A stretch of 64,000 nucleotides of DNA from Thermanaerovibrio acidaminovorans DSM 6589 (GCF_000024905.1 NC_013522.1:434001-498000); one strand, 5' to 3'; counted from the stretch's first letter, positions 1 to 9,108 are shown. Numbers and translations are program-made. The notes: generated from the letters alone by a model not told the origin.

Positions 1-2
1 AT

Positions 3-1355
3 CTGATAATAGCCGTCATGGGGGAGCAGGACGTGCTGGACCTGGCGGTGGCAAAGGCCAAGGAGTACCTGAGCAACCCCCCCTGGAGGCAGGGGCAGGA
101 TGGCGGGGAGTCCTACAAGCCCCGGAGCCTGGACGGGGCCCTCACGGTCATGCCGGAGGCCAACCTGGCGGTGATCTCCGTGGCGGGGCGCTACGCGGGG
201 GACGTGGCCATGGACTGCATAGCCAAGGACCTTAACGTGATGCTCTACTCGGACAACGTGCCCCTGGAGAAGGAGATAGAGGTCAAGCGGGCCGCGGCGG
301 AGAAGGGGCTCCTGGTGATGGGCCCTGACTGCGGCACGGTGGTGATCCGTGGGGTGGCCATAGGCATGGCCAACTCGTGCCCCACCGGCCCGGTGTCCAT
401 CGTGGCCGCCGCCGGCACGGGCCTTCAGGAGGTCCACGTGCAACTGGCCAGGCGGGGGGTCGGCACCCTCCACGGCATAGGCACCGGCGGCCGGGACGTC
501 AAGTCCCAGGTGGGGGGGATCATGGTGGAGATGGCCTCCCGGCTCCTCCTGGAGGACCACGAGGTCCAGGTGCTGGTGATAGTGGGCAAGCCCCCCGCAC
601 CGGAGGTGGAGGAGCGGATCCTCCATCTGGCCAGGGGTAGCTCCAAGCCGGTGGTGCTGGGCTTCGTCGGCGGCAAGGCCAAGGGGGACCAGCACCCGGT
701 CTACATCTGCCGGGAGCTGGAGGAGACCGCTGCGGTGGCCGCCGCCCTGGCCAAGGGGGAGGACGTGCCCCAGGTCCGTGCCGCCATGGATGCCCAGGTG
801 GAGGAGCTCAAGGCCCTGGCCAAGAGGATAGGCCCCAGGAAGGGGTACCTCAGGGGGCTCTACTCGGGCGGAACCCTCTGCTACGAGGCCCAGCTCATAG
901 CCCGGGACATACTGGGCCCCATCCATAGCAACACCCCCCTGGAGGAGCACCTTAAGCTTGAGGACAGCCTCAGGTCGGTGGAGCACACCATAGTGGACTT
1001 CGGCGAGGACGAGTTCACCCAGGGACGCCTGCACCCCATGATAGACGTGTCCCTCCGGGCCTCCCGTTTCCAGGAGGAGGTCAAGGACCCGGAGGTCGGG
1101 GTGGTGCTCTTCGATGTGGTGATCGGTTACGGCTGCCACCCGGATCCCGCCACCGGGCTGGTGGAGGGCATCCGGAAGGCCAAGGAGATATGCGGCGACC
1201 GGGTGGTCTTTGTGGCCTCCGTCTGCGGGACCCCCGACGACGTCCAGGACGCGGACAGGCAGAGGAGGATCCTGGAGGAGGCCGGTGTGGTGGTGATGGA
1301 CAGCAACGCCAAGGCCTCGCGGCTTGCGTCCTTCCTTCTGTCGCTGTCGGAGTAG
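3..1355 (+). CDS. fdrA: FdrA-type protein, oxamate carbamoyltransferase subunit (5' end cut by window)
   Basis: The frame is open to the left edge: codons for LIIAV precede the first in-window Met at 18, so the true start lies upstream and about 450 C-terminal residues are visible. FdrA proteins have a succinyl-CoA-synthetase-like fold. Typical segments here are GPDCGTVVIRGVAIGMAN, the glycine-rich GTGLQEVHVQLAR and GIGTGGRDVK. In E. coli FdrA works with YlbE and YlbF (AllFGH) in carbamoyl transfer from oxamate during anaerobic allantoin use. The next genes are YlbE-like, so a carbamoyl-transfer role in purine catabolism is inferred. The third partner (YlbF/DUF2877) and a carbamate kinase are not in the window and may lie upstream. 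Confidence 0.85.
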   Translation: MIIAVMGEQDVLDLAVAKAKEYLSNPPWRQGQDGGESYKPRSLDGALTVMPEANLAVISVAGRYAGDVAMDCIAKDLNVMLYSDNVPLEKEIEVKRAAAEKGLLVMGPDCGTVVIRGVAIGMANSCPTGPVSIVAAAGTGLQEVHVQLARRGVGTLHGIGTGGRDVKSQVGGIMVEMASRLLLEDHEVQVLVIVGKPPAPEVEERILHLARGSSKPVVLGFVGGKAKGDQHPVYICRELEETAAVAAALAKGEDVPQVRAAMDAQVEELKALAKRIGPRKGYLRGLYSGGTLCYEAQLIARDILGPIHSNTPLEEHLKLEDSLRSVEHTIVDFGEDEFTQGRLHPMIDVSLRASRFQEEVKDPEVGVVLFDVVIGYGCHPDPATGLVEGIRKAKEICGDRVVFVASVCGTPDDVQDADRQRRILEEAGVVVMDSNAKASRLASFLLSLSE

Positions 1356-1367
1356 GGGGTGAGGGGT

Positions 1368-1544
1368 TTGAACCAGAAGCTGAGGAGCCTTCTCAAGGAG
1401 GGGCCCCGGGCGGTGAACATTGGGGTGGAGCAGTTCGCCCAGGACCTGGCCGCCCAGGGGGTTAAGGTGGTTCAGATGGACTGGCGGCCCCCCCAGGCGG
1501 GGTCGGATCTCCTGTCCAAGCTGAGAAAGCTGAAGAGGCAGTAG
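1368..1544 (+). CDS. Small FdrA/YlbE-associated protein (detached YlbE N-terminal segment)
   Basis: A 58-residue protein with no membrane segment. TTG at 1368 is preferred because GGGGTGAGG lies just upstream; GTG at 1359 sits inside that ribosome-binding site. The segment NIGVEQFAQDLAAQGVKVVQ followed by MDWRPP resembles the N-terminal stretch (IG.E.FA..L..QGV.VV.VDWRPP) that I recall from longer single-chain YlbE/DUF1116 proteins. The following DUF1116 gene starts without it. The simplest reading is that the YlbE N-terminus is encoded as a separate subunit, 12 bases after fdrA and 48 before the DUF1116 gene. Function is inferred only from context and this resemblance. Confidence 0.65.
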   Translation: MNQKLRSLLKEGPRAVNIGVEQFAQDLAAQGVKVVQMDWRPPQAGSDLLSKLRKLKRQ

Positions 1545-1592
1545 GCGTTTGATCGAGCTGATCTAGATTAGGAAAGGGAGGGGTAGGTTGTC

Positions 1593-2849
1593 ATGGTAGA
1601 CATCGACAAGGCGAACCAGGAGGCCCTATCGAGGCTTCTGTCCGCCCAGCCGGTCCTGGTGGACATGGGGCTGGCCAAGGACGTGGTGCCCGGGATGGGG
1701 GAGAGGACCCTGCTTCACGCGGGGCCTCCCATCACGTGGGAGAGGATGTCGGGCCCCATGCGGGGGGCGGTGATGGCCGCGTGCCTCTACGAGGGGTGGG
1801 CCTCCACCCCGGAGGAGGCGGTGGAGCTGGCCGCCAGCGGTGAGATAACCTTTGATCCCTGCCACCACCACAGCGCCGTGGGGCCCATGGCGGGGGTCAC
1901 CAGCCCCAACATGCCGGTCTTCGTCATTGAGAACAAGGACCGGGGGAACCGGGCGTACTGCAGCATGAACGAGGGGCTGGGCAAGGTGATGAGGATGGGT
2001 GCCTACGATGACGAGGTGATAGAGCGCCTCAAGTGGATGAGGTACACCCTTTACCCCAACCTTCATGCGGGGGTACGTAGGGCCTACGAGGTCCAGGGGG
2101 GCATCGACATCAAGAACATCATCGCCCAGGCGCTCCACATGGGGGACGAGATGCACAACCGCAACAAGGCGGGCACCAGCCTGTTCCTCCGGGCCATCGT
2201 CCCCTTCATGATCGAGGCGGCCCCCAACTGTAGGGACCTGGCGGAGGTGGTCCGGTTCATAGACAAGAACGATCACTTCTTCCTGAACCTGGCCATGGCG
2301 GCTGCCAAGGCCAGCACCGAGGCGGCCCACGACGTGGAGGGCTCATCTCTGGTGACCATAATGGCCAGGAACGGCACCGAGATGGGCATACAGGTGTCGG
2401 GACTGGGCAGGCGGTGGTTCACCTGTGAGGCGGCGCTGCCCGACGTGCTCCTGTTCCCGGGCTTCACCAAGGACGACGTGAACCGGGACATAGGGGACAG
2501 CGCCATAATGGAGACCCTGGGCATCGGCGGCTTCGCCCTGGCGGCGGCCCCCGCCATCGTCCAGTTCATCGGCGGCACGCCGGCGGACGCGGCCAAGTAC
2601 ACCCTGGAGATGTACGAGATAACCCTGGGGGAGAACAACGTCTACTCCATCCCGTCCCTCAACTTCCGGGGTACCCCCACGGGGATCGACGTCCTAAAGG
2701 TGGCGGAGACGGGCATAACCCCCGTGCTGGACACCGGGGCGGCCCACAAGGAGCCCGGCCGGGGCCAGGTTGGGGCTGGTATAGTGCGGATGCCCTCCGA
2801 GGCCTTCATAAAGGCGGCGGAGGCCTTCGTGGAGCGCTACGCGGAGTAG
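1593..2849 (+). CDS. ylbE: DUF1116 / YlbE-like protein, oxamate carbamoyltransferase subunit
   Basis: A 418-residue cytoplasmic protein of the DUF1116 (YlbE) family. Recognisable segments are LLHAGPPITWERMSGPMRGA near residue 40, CHHHSAVGPMAGVTSPNMPV near 95 and GTPTGIDVLKVAETGITPVL near the C-terminus. The start is ATG 1593 with GGGAGGGG about 10 bases upstream. In E. coli YlbE (AllG) acts with FdrA in the oxamate carbamoyltransferase complex. Here it follows fdrA and the small detached N-terminal-like protein in one operon. The family assignment is firm; the exact substrate in this organism is inferred. Confidence 0.85.
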   Translation: MVDIDKANQEALSRLLSAQPVLVDMGLAKDVVPGMGERTLLHAGPPITWERMSGPMRGAVMAACLYEGWASTPEEAVELAASGEITFDPCHHHSAVGPMAGVTSPNMPVFVIENKDRGNRAYCSMNEGLGKVMRMGAYDDEVIERLKWMRYTLYPNLHAGVRRAYEVQGGIDIKNIIAQALHMGDEMHNRNKAGTSLFLRAIVPFMIEAAPNCRDLAEVVRFIDKNDHFFLNLAMAAAKASTEAAHDVEGSSLVTIMARNGTEMGIQVSGLGRRWFTCEAALPDVLLFPGFTKDDVNRDIGDSAIMETLGIGGFALAAAPAIVQFIGGTPADAAKYTLEMYEITLGENNVYSIPSLNFRGTPTGIDVLKVAETGITPVLDTGAAHKEPGRGQVGAGIVRMPSEAFIKAAEAFVERYAE

Positions 2850-2891
2850 CGACCGGTAGATATCTCTCTAAATAAAAGGAGGAGACGCCAT

Positions 2892-3695
2892 ATGAGCAGC
2901 AACTGGGAGCTTAAGAACTGGGGCAACATCAAGGTTTACGACCTGACCATACCCATCAGCCACCTGACCCCCGCTTGGCCCACCTACGAGCCACTTCAGG
3001 TGAAGTTCTTCAAGCGGTTGGCCCCCAACGGCGCCAACGGACAGCTTCTGACCCACTCCAACCACGTGGGCACCCACCTGGACGGGCCCCTTCACTTCTG
3101 CACCCACGGCTGCGACATCGCCAGCCTGGAGCTGAAGGACTTCCTGGTGGGCCCCGGCGTGGTGGTGGACATCAGCGACATAGCGGAGGACTACGGGATC
3201 TACACCAGCAAGGACATTGAGGAGCGGGCGGAGATCCACGACGGGGACATACTGATCATCAACACCGGCTACCACCGCTACGGCTGGGATCAGCCCGAGG
3301 CTGACGAGGTGCGCTACATGGTGATGCACCCGGGGCCCACCAACGAGTTCGCCCAGTGGTGCAAGAAGCGCAAGATAAAGTGGATCGGCGTGGACTGCGG
3401 CTCCGCGGATCATCCCATGAACACCAAGATCCGGGAGTGGATGCCCTATCACGCCAAGATGGCGGACAAGCACCTGAGGGAGAAGTACGGCAAGGGGCTG
3501 GACGACTTCTTCCCCCCCGAGGACTATCAGCTGATGCACATCGACCTGTTCCCCCACAACATCATCCACGCCGAGTGCCTTGGGGGGGACATCGACCTCC
3601 TCTCCGGGAAGAGGGTCACCATCGGCTGCTTCCCCTGGCGCTTTGAGGGCGGCGAGTCCTGCATAAGCCGCATCGTTGCCTTCGCGGAGGAGTAG
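2892..3695 (+). CDS. Cyclase-family metal-dependent hydrolase (kynurenine formamidase-like fold)
   Basis: A 267-residue protein of the putative-cyclase family (PF04199). The metal-binding signature HVGTHLDGPLHF is present near residues 57-68, with a second His/Asp-rich segment (GVDCGSADHPMN) in the middle. The start at ATG 2892 follows AAAGGAGGAGACG, one of the strongest ribosome-binding sites in the window. Family members hydrolyse formamides or amides such as N-formylkynurenine or isatin. As the last gene before a terminator in the FdrA/YlbE operon it probably opens an amide or ureide intermediate, but the substrate cannot be read from sequence. It could also be a generic amidase. Confidence 0.85.
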   Translation: MSSNWELKNWGNIKVYDLTIPISHLTPAWPTYEPLQVKFFKRLAPNGANGQLLTHSNHVGTHLDGPLHFCTHGCDIASLELKDFLVGPGVVVDISDIAEDYGIYTSKDIEERAEIHDGDILIINTGYHRYGWDQPEADEVRYMVMHPGPTNEFAQWCKKRKIKWIGVDCGSADHPMNTKIREWMPYHAKMADKHLREKYGKGLDDFFPPEDYQLMHIDLFPHNIIHAECLGGDIDLLSGKRVTIGCFPWRFEGGESCISRIVAFAEE

Positions 3696-3707
3696 GGCTG
3701 TTGACTT

Positions 3708-3740
3708 GGGGCGTTCCTTATTTGGAGCGCCCCATTTTTT
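3708..3740 (+). terminator. Rho-independent terminator after the FdrA/YlbE/cyclase operon
   Basis: A 10-bp stem (GGGGCGTTCC with GGAGCGCCCC, one G-U pair) with a 6-base loop is followed directly by TTTTTT. It lies only 21 bases before the next gene, so expression of the downstream hydroxylase genes would need read-through or a promoter hidden in the same stretch. TTGACT at 3701 has no matching -10. Confidence 0.75.
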
Positions 3741-3760
3741 GAAGATGGGGGTGTGACCTT

Positions 3761-4615
3761 ATGCTTTCCTTTGAGCTGGAGAGGCCCTCCACGCTGGCGG
3801 AGGCCATGAAGCTCCTAGAGAGGGAGGGGGCCTGGGCCAAGAACGGGGGCACGGACCTCCTGGTCTGGATGAAGAAGCACGCCATACAGCCCAAGCTGGT
3901 GGTGGACCTTAGCCTCATAGAGGAGCTCCACCGGATCCACTTCGACCCCAAGGAGGGGCTCACCGTGGGGGCCTGCGTGACCCTGAACGACCTGGCGAAC
4001 TTCAAGGAGGCCCGGGAGCTGTACCCCGCCCTGGTGGAGGCCGCCATGTCCCACTCGGACCACATCATAAGGAACAAGGCAACCTACGTGGGGAACCTTT
4101 GCTCCTCGGTCCCCTCGGGGGACATGATCCCCCCCACGGTGGTGTACCAGGGGGTGCTTCACTTGGCGTCCCACCATGGTGAGAGGGCGGTGCCCATTAT
4201 GGAGTTCATAGTGGGTCCCCGGCGCAACGTCCTCAAGCCCGGCGAGGTGGTCACCCGGGTGACCCTGCCGGTGCCCGATGGTCCCTCCGCGGGCAGGTAC
4301 ATAAAGCTTGGCCGCCGGAACGCCCTTGACCTGGCCCAGGTGGGTGTGGCCTGCGTGGTAACCGACGGTCCCTCCGGCAGGAGGTACCGCCTGTCCTACG
4401 GGGCGGTCTCCCCGGTGCCGGTGAGGGCCACCAAGGCGGAGGCGCTCTTGGAGGGGGTCAAGTCCCCCGATGGGGCCCTGCTGGAGAGGGTGGCGGAGGA
4501 GGCGAAGCTCTCGGTGAACCCCATAACGGACGTCAGGGCCAGCCGGGAGTACCGGCTCTCCATGGTGGGGGAGCTCACCAAGAGGGCCATAGCCGAGTGT
4601 CTCGAGAGGCTTTAG
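3761..4615 (+). CDS. xdhB: Molybdenum hydroxylase FAD-binding subunit (xanthine dehydrogenase type)
   Basis: A 284-residue medium subunit of the CoxM/XdhB family. Near the N-terminus KNGGTDLLVWMKK corresponds to the AGGTDL FAD-pyrophosphate loop. IRNKATYVGNLCSSVPSGD near residues 106-124 is the second FAD loop (the usual R.ATVGGN..  .... SGD pattern). It passes electrons from the [2Fe-2S] clusters to FAD and on to NAD or another acceptor. The start is ATG 3761. The [2Fe-2S] and Mo subunits follow with gaps of 13 and 15 bases, giving a complete three-chain enzyme. The substrate is most likely hypoxanthine/xanthine given the surrounding purine genes; nicotinate- or CO-dehydrogenase-like relatives share this architecture. 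Confidence 0.9.
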   Translation: MLSFELERPSTLAEAMKLLEREGAWAKNGGTDLLVWMKKHAIQPKLVVDLSLIEELHRIHFDPKEGLTVGACVTLNDLANFKEARELYPALVEAAMSHSDHIIRNKATYVGNLCSSVPSGDMIPPTVVYQGVLHLASHHGERAVPIMEFIVGPRRNVLKPGEVVTRVTLPVPDGPSAGRYIKLGRRNALDLAQVGVACVVTDGPSGRRYRLSYGAVSPVPVRATKAEALLEGVKSPDGALLERVAEEAKLSVNPITDVRASREYRLSMVGELTKRAIAECLERL

Positions 4616-4628
4616 GGGGGCTGTTTGG

Positions 4629-5108
4629 ATGTCCAAGAAGACCATAAGTTTCACCTTGAACGGTCGTCCCGTCAGCATGGACGTGGAGCCCAGGACCACT
4701 CTCCTTCGGGCCTTGAGGGATTACGGGGTGACCAGCGTCAAGAGGGGTTGCGAGGAGGGCGAGTGCGGCACCTGCACCGTCATCCTGGACGGCAAGCTTC
4801 AGAAGTCCTGCATGGTGCTGGCCCAGGAGGCGGAGGGCCGGGAGGTGCTCACCGCCGAGGGGCTGGTCTCCCGGGATGGCAAGCTGCACCCGGTCCAGCA
4901 GGCTTTCATAGAGGAGGGGGCCATCCAGTGCGGGTTCTGCACCCCCGGCATGGTCCTGGCGGTATATGACCTTCTGAAGCGCAATCCTAACCCCACCGAC
5001 GAGGAGATGAAGGTGGCCCTGTCGGGGAACCTGTGCCGCTGCACCGGCTACGAGGGGATCTTCAGGGCGGTTCGGAAGGCAGCGAAGCTTATGTCCGCTG
5101 GGGCATGA
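4629..5108 (+). CDS. xdhC: Molybdenum hydroxylase [2Fe-2S] subunit
   Basis: A 159-residue small subunit. The N-terminal plant-ferredoxin-type cluster ligands are in GCEEGECGTCTVILDG with the fourth Cys in KSCMVL. The second cluster, in the helical C-terminal domain, uses CGFCTPGM and NLCRCTGYEG. All eight Cys are present. Length is normal for the family. Start ATG 4629 lies just after the stop of the FAD subunit. It relays electrons from the molybdopterin site to FAD. Confidence 0.93.
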   Translation: MSKKTISFTLNGRPVSMDVEPRTTLLRALRDYGVTSVKRGCEEGECGTCTVILDGKLQKSCMVLAQEAEGREVLTAEGLVSRDGKLHPVQQAFIEEGAIQCGFCTPGMVLAVYDLLKRNPNPTDEEMKVALSGNLCRCTGYEGIFRAVRKAAKLMSAGA

Positions 5109-5123
5109 AGGGGGTGAGCGTCC

Positions 5124-7541
5124 ATGAAGCAGACCGTTACCAACCATGGGGTTGGAAAGTGGGTAACCAGGAAGTTCGATGAGGAGAAGGCGGCGGGCAC
5201 CTTGAGGTACGCGGATGACCTTAGGTTCGGGCCGGAGCTTCTGCACGCCCGGGCGGCCCGGTCCACCATAGCCCACGGGGAGATCGTTTCCATAGACGTC
5301 TCGGAGGCCATGAAGGTCCCCGGGGTGGTGAAGGTCATAACCGGCGACATGTTCGTTCACCACTTCGGCCTCTACCTGCAGGATCGGACGCCCCTGGCGG
5401 TGGGCAAGGTCCGCTATGTGGGGGAGCCCATCGCCCTGGTGGTGGCGGAGACCGAGGAGGCGGCGGAGGAGGGCATGCTGAAGGTGAAGGCCACCTACCG
5501 GGAGCTTCCTGCGGTGTTCGACCCGGTGAAGGCCGCCACGGACAACTCGGTCCTGGTGCATCCGGAGCTGGGCAGCTACGCCCACGTGCCCTACCTTACC
5601 CCCCAGCCGGGGACCAACATAGCCAACTGGTTCAGGATTCGCCGGGGCGACGTGGACAAGGCCTTCGCGGAGTGCGAGCACATCGTGGAGGAGGCGGTAA
5701 CCTGCCCCCAGATAGCCCATGGATTCCTTGAGCCCCACTGTTGCATATGCCAGGAGGACCCCGCCACGGGCAACCTGACCATATGGAGCTCCGCCCAGTC
5801 CGCCTTCGCGGTGCGGGAGATAATAGCCAAGGGGTTGGGCTATCCGCTTCACAAGATAAGGGTCATAGCTCCCCCCATCGGTGGCGGCTTCGGGGGCAAG
5901 GCGGGAATGACCATCGAGGCCATGTGTCTGGCCGCCGCCATGGATCCGGACATCAAGGGCCGTCCGGTGAAGCTCCACATCCCCCGGGAGGAGGTGCTCA
6001 TATCCTCCTGGGTGCGCCAGGGCTACGTGGCCAAGATAAAGCTGGGGATAGACAAGGATGGCAAGATCCAAGCCATAAAGAACACCTTCTTCTTCGATAC
6101 CGGCGTGTCGGCGGAGTACGGGGCCAACCCGGTCCGGAGCGCGGGCTACACCTCCACGGGCTGTTACTACGTCCCCAACGTGTGGACCGACAGCTACGCG
6201 GTGTACACCAACAAGCCCTTCGGTGGCGCCTATAGGGGCTTCGGCCTTCCGGAGCTGATGGGGGCCATGGAGGTGGTGATCGACATAGCGGCCAACAAGA
6301 TAGGCATGGACCCCATCGAGTTCAGGCTCAAGAACATGCTGAAGCCCGGGCTTCCCACCTGCACCGGCATGCCCATGCACAACCACGCGCTGGACAAGAT
6401 AGTGTCCAAGGTGGTGGACAAGATAAGGCTCCGGGAGAAGGAGGAGCCCAAGCGGCCCGGCTGGAAGAGGGGCAAGGGCTTCGCCCTGGCCATAAAGGCC
6501 CCCGCCATGCCGGCGGACGCGGCCAGCAGCGCCATAGTTAAGGTGCTGGGGGACGGCAACGTGGAGGTCCTGGCGGCCACCATGGACATGGGGCAGGGGG
6601 CCTACACCGCCTACGCCCAGATGGTGTGCGAGGAGCTGGGGGTCCCCATCGAGAGCGTGAAGTGTTACTTCCCGGACACCCAGAGCCACCCCTACGACTG
6701 GCAGACCGTGGCCAGCCGCTCCTGCTGGTCCATGGGGATGGCGGTCAAGCGGGCGGCGGTGGACGCCCGGGAGAAGATCCTGGCCCTGTTCTCCCGCTAC
6801 TGGCAGGTGGTGCCGGAGGAGATAACCATCGAGCACGGGGTGGTCAAGTGCCGCAAGCTGGGCAAGGCGGAGAAGCTGGACGAGAGGATCCAGAACGGCT
6901 TCCACATGCCCGACGGGGAGCACGTGGGAGGCCCCGTTATCGGCACCGGCACCTTCGTTCCCCCCGACGTGGTCTACCCGGATCCGGAGACCGGCCAGTC
7001 CCCCAAGAGCGTGGTACACTTCACCGTGGGTGCCGTTGGGATCGACATCGAGGTTGACCCCGCCACCGGCGAGGTGTGCGTCAACAACGTGGTGGCGGGC
7101 TACGACGTGGGCAAGGCCATAAGCCCCATCAACGTCCGGGGCCAGATAGAGGGGGGCACCATCCAGGGCATATCCGCCGGGCTCCTGGAGGGGATGTACT
7201 ACGACGAGCACGGCAAGCTACTGACCCCGGACTTCACGGACTACAAGATGAGCACCACCATGGACCTGCCGGATAACATGGAGATCTTCTGGGAGGAGAC
7301 CCCGGAGGAGCTGTCCCCCTACGGGAACCGGGGCATAGGGGAGCACTCCATGATATCCCCCGCCCCCGCCATAGACAACGCCCTGTACAACGCCCTGGGA
7401 GTCAGGATCCACAGCTACCCCTTCTCCAAGGAGCGGGTCTACAAGGCGGTCCAGATGGCCAAGGCGGGGGAGACGGACCTCTGGGAGTACCCCTACGTGC
7501 AGGAGCAGAACTACCGCAAGGCCATAAAGGAGTGGCTCTAG
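5124..7541 (+). CDS. xdhA: Molybdenum hydroxylase molybdopterin-binding subunit
   Basis: An 805-residue large subunit of the xanthine dehydrogenase family, starting directly with the aldehyde-oxidase/xanthine-dehydrogenase domain. Molybdopterin-binding signatures are IGGGFGGKAG (about residue 251) and GGAYRGFGLPE. MDMGQGAYT forms a cofactor loop, and GNRGIGEHSM near the C-terminus carries the catalytic Glu. No frame interruption is seen, so no selenocysteine codon is suggested. It forms the catalytic subunit with the two preceding genes. A GC hairpin follows the stop. Purine hydroxylation (hypoxanthine to xanthine or urate, or the reverse) is inferred from context. Confidence 0.92.
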   Translation: MKQTVTNHGVGKWVTRKFDEEKAAGTLRYADDLRFGPELLHARAARSTIAHGEIVSIDVSEAMKVPGVVKVITGDMFVHHFGLYLQDRTPLAVGKVRYVGEPIALVVAETEEAAEEGMLKVKATYRELPAVFDPVKAATDNSVLVHPELGSYAHVPYLTPQPGTNIANWFRIRRGDVDKAFAECEHIVEEAVTCPQIAHGFLEPHCCICQEDPATGNLTIWSSAQSAFAVREIIAKGLGYPLHKIRVIAPPIGGGFGGKAGMTIEAMCLAAAMDPDIKGRPVKLHIPREEVLISSWVRQGYVAKIKLGIDKDGKIQAIKNTFFFDTGVSAEYGANPVRSAGYTSTGCYYVPNVWTDSYAVYTNKPFGGAYRGFGLPELMGAMEVVIDIAANKIGMDPIEFRLKNMLKPGLPTCTGMPMHNHALDKIVSKVVDKIRLREKEEPKRPGWKRGKGFALAIKAPAMPADAASSAIVKVLGDGNVEVLAATMDMGQGAYTAYAQMVCEELGVPIESVKCYFPDTQSHPYDWQTVASRSCWSMGMAVKRAAVDAREKILALFSRYWQVVPEEITIEHGVVKCRKLGKAEKLDERIQNGFHMPDGEHVGGPVIGTGTFVPPDVVYPDPETGQSPKSVVHFTVGAVGIDIEVDPATGEVCVNNVVAGYDVGKAISPINVRGQIEGGTIQGISAGLLEGMYYDEHGKLLTPDFTDYKMSTTMDLPDNMEIFWEETPEELSPYGNRGIGEHSMISPAPAIDNALYNALGVRIHSYPFSKERVYKAVQMAKAGETDLWEYPYVQEQNYRKAIKEWL

Positions 7542-7557
7542 TCCAACCCGTTCGCCC

Positions 7558-7578
7558 GGGGCGGGGTCTCCCCGCCCC
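7558..7578 (+). terminator. GC-rich hairpin after the first hydroxylase operon
   Basis: Perfect 9-bp arms (GGGGCGGGG and CCCCGCCCC) with a 3-base loop lie 17 bases past the stop. The following bases are AGGTTTAGGG, so there is only a weak T-tract. It may be a weak terminator or an mRNA 3'-end stabiliser. Confidence 0.5.
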
Positions 7579-7696
7579 AGGTTTAGGGCCTATCTATTCT
7601 GAAAGTTCAGGGTGGTGATGAACCGGGGTGCGGCTTCGTTGGCTTTATGCGCTTTTGGTCGATAGTGGTAGAGGACGAGAGAGGGGGTAAAAGGTA

Positions 7697-9091
7697 ATGG
7701 CGAGGAAGAAGATAGTCTATGGACTTACGGACAAGCCGCCGCTACCCATAATGATCCTTGCGGGGGCGCAGCACGTGTTGACCCTTTTCGGAGCCACCAC
7801 GCTGGTGCCCTTGATATTCGGGCCCGCAATGGGGATGGACGCCCTTCAGATAGGGGCCTTCATCTCCTGCGTGTACTTCGCCATGGGGGTGGCCACCATA
7901 ATCCAGACAGACCCCCGGATGGGGACTGGCCTTCCCATAGTTCAGGGATCCAGCTTCAGCTTCATCCCCTCCATAATGACCATAATAGGGGCCTATAAGG
8001 CCATGGGGCCCAACGTGGTCATGCAGTATGTGGGGGGTGGGCTCATAGCCGGAGGCCTGGTGCTCTCCTTCATAGGCTACAGCCGCATAGTGGGTGTGAT
8101 CCGGAGGGTCATAACCCCGGTGGTCATAGGGCCGGTCATCATGGCCATCGGGTTCTCCCTGGCCCCAGTGGCCATCCAGTTCAACGCCGCCAACTATTGG
8201 CCCATATCCCTTCTAGTGGTGGCCCTGATAATGTTCTTCAGCCTGATCAGCAAGAACCGCTACGCCAACATCTTCGCCATCCTTGGGTCCATCATCATCG
8301 CATACCTCATATGTCTTGGAGCCTCCCTGGCGGGGATATTCGGTCCCGGGCACCCGGCCTACATCGACCTGAGCAAGGTGGCCAACGCTCCCTGGTTTAG
8401 GTTCAACGTGGTGTTCCCCTGGGGGATGCCAAAGTTCAGCCTTCTGGCCTTCGGGGCCCTTCTGGCGGGTTTCTTCGCGGTGATGATCGAGTCAATCGGG
8501 GACTACCACTCCTGCTCCTACGTGGCTGGGTTGGACGATCCCACGCCGGAAATGATAAGCCGAGGCATTGGGGCAGAGGGTCTCAACTGTGCCCTGGCGG
8601 GGGTCTTCGGCGCGGTGGGAACCACTTCCTACACGGAGAACATAGGTCTCATCGGCCTCACCGGGGTTGCCAGCCGTTACGTGGTCCGCACCGGTGCGGT
8701 GTTGCTGATCCTTCTCAGCTTCGTTGGCAAGCTGGGAGGGCTTATCGCCACCATGCCCTCGCCGGTAATAGGGGGTGCCTACATCTCCCTCTTCGGCGTC
8801 ATCGGGGCACTGGGCATCCAGACCCTCATGAGGGCCGATATGGGGAGCCAGCGGAACGTGGTCATCGTTGGTTTCGCGTTCCTGATGGCGTTGGGTCTCC
8901 CCGGCTGGATCGAGAAGAACCAGGAACTCTTCATGAATCCCGCCTACGGTCAGCTGATCTCCACCCTTGGGGGCATGATCTGGGCGATCCTGAAGACCCC
9001 CATGGCGGTGGCGGGGATCTGCGCCGCCATTTGCGACAGCATTATACCCGGCACGCCGGAGGAGCGAGGCATAGGGGTCCGGATGGAGTAA
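7697..9091 (+). CDS. NCS2-family nucleobase permease (uracil/xanthine permease type)
   Basis: A 464-residue inner-membrane transporter with about 12-14 hydrophobic segments. The start AGAQHVLTLFGATTLVPLIF is typical of UraA/PbuX-like proteins. ESIGDYHSC holds the conserved TM8 acidic residue, and ENIGLIGLTGVASR matches the NCS2 signature (N.G.......T....R) in TM10. It imports a nucleobase with protons. Position between two hydroxylase/urate-cluster blocks suggests xanthine, urate or uracil. The gene has its own 155-base leader and a terminator after it. Confidence 0.88.
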   Translation: MARKKIVYGLTDKPPLPIMILAGAQHVLTLFGATTLVPLIFGPAMGMDALQIGAFISCVYFAMGVATIIQTDPRMGTGLPIVQGSSFSFIPSIMTIIGAYKAMGPNVVMQYVGGGLIAGGLVLSFIGYSRIVGVIRRVITPVVIGPVIMAIGFSLAPVAIQFNAANYWPISLLVVALIMFFSLISKNRYANIFAILGSIIIAYLICLGASLAGIFGPGHPAYIDLSKVANAPWFRFNVVFPWGMPKFSLLAFGALLAGFFAVMIESIGDYHSCSYVAGLDDPTPEMISRGIGAEGLNCALAGVFGAVGTTSYTENIGLIGLTGVASRYVVRTGAVLLILLSFVGKLGGLIATMPSPVIGGAYISLFGVIGALGIQTLMRADMGSQRNVVIVGFAFLMALGLPGWIEKNQELFMNPAYGQLISTLGGMIWAILKTPMAVAGICAAICDSIIPGTPEERGIGVRME

Positions 9092-9108
9092 GGTATCCGG
9101 CAATGAAG

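Noticed and set aside
3701-3729. TTGACT before xdhB as a promoter -35
   Set aside because: At 17 bases downstream lies GGAGCG, part of the terminator stem, not a -10 box.
4575-7211. An 878-codon open frame on the minus strand opposite the first hydroxylase genes
   Set aside because: It mirrors strong GC-rich codon use of the real + strand genes, has a repetitive His/Gly/Leu/Val-rich composition, no family motifs and no ribosome-binding site. The same applies to the 896-codon minus frame at 29034-31724.
5124-7541. Selenocysteine codon (in-frame TGA) in the hydroxylase genes
   Set aside because: All hydroxylase, ygfK and ygeY frames are continuous with no internal TGA; any selenium would have to be a labile cofactor, which sequence cannot show.
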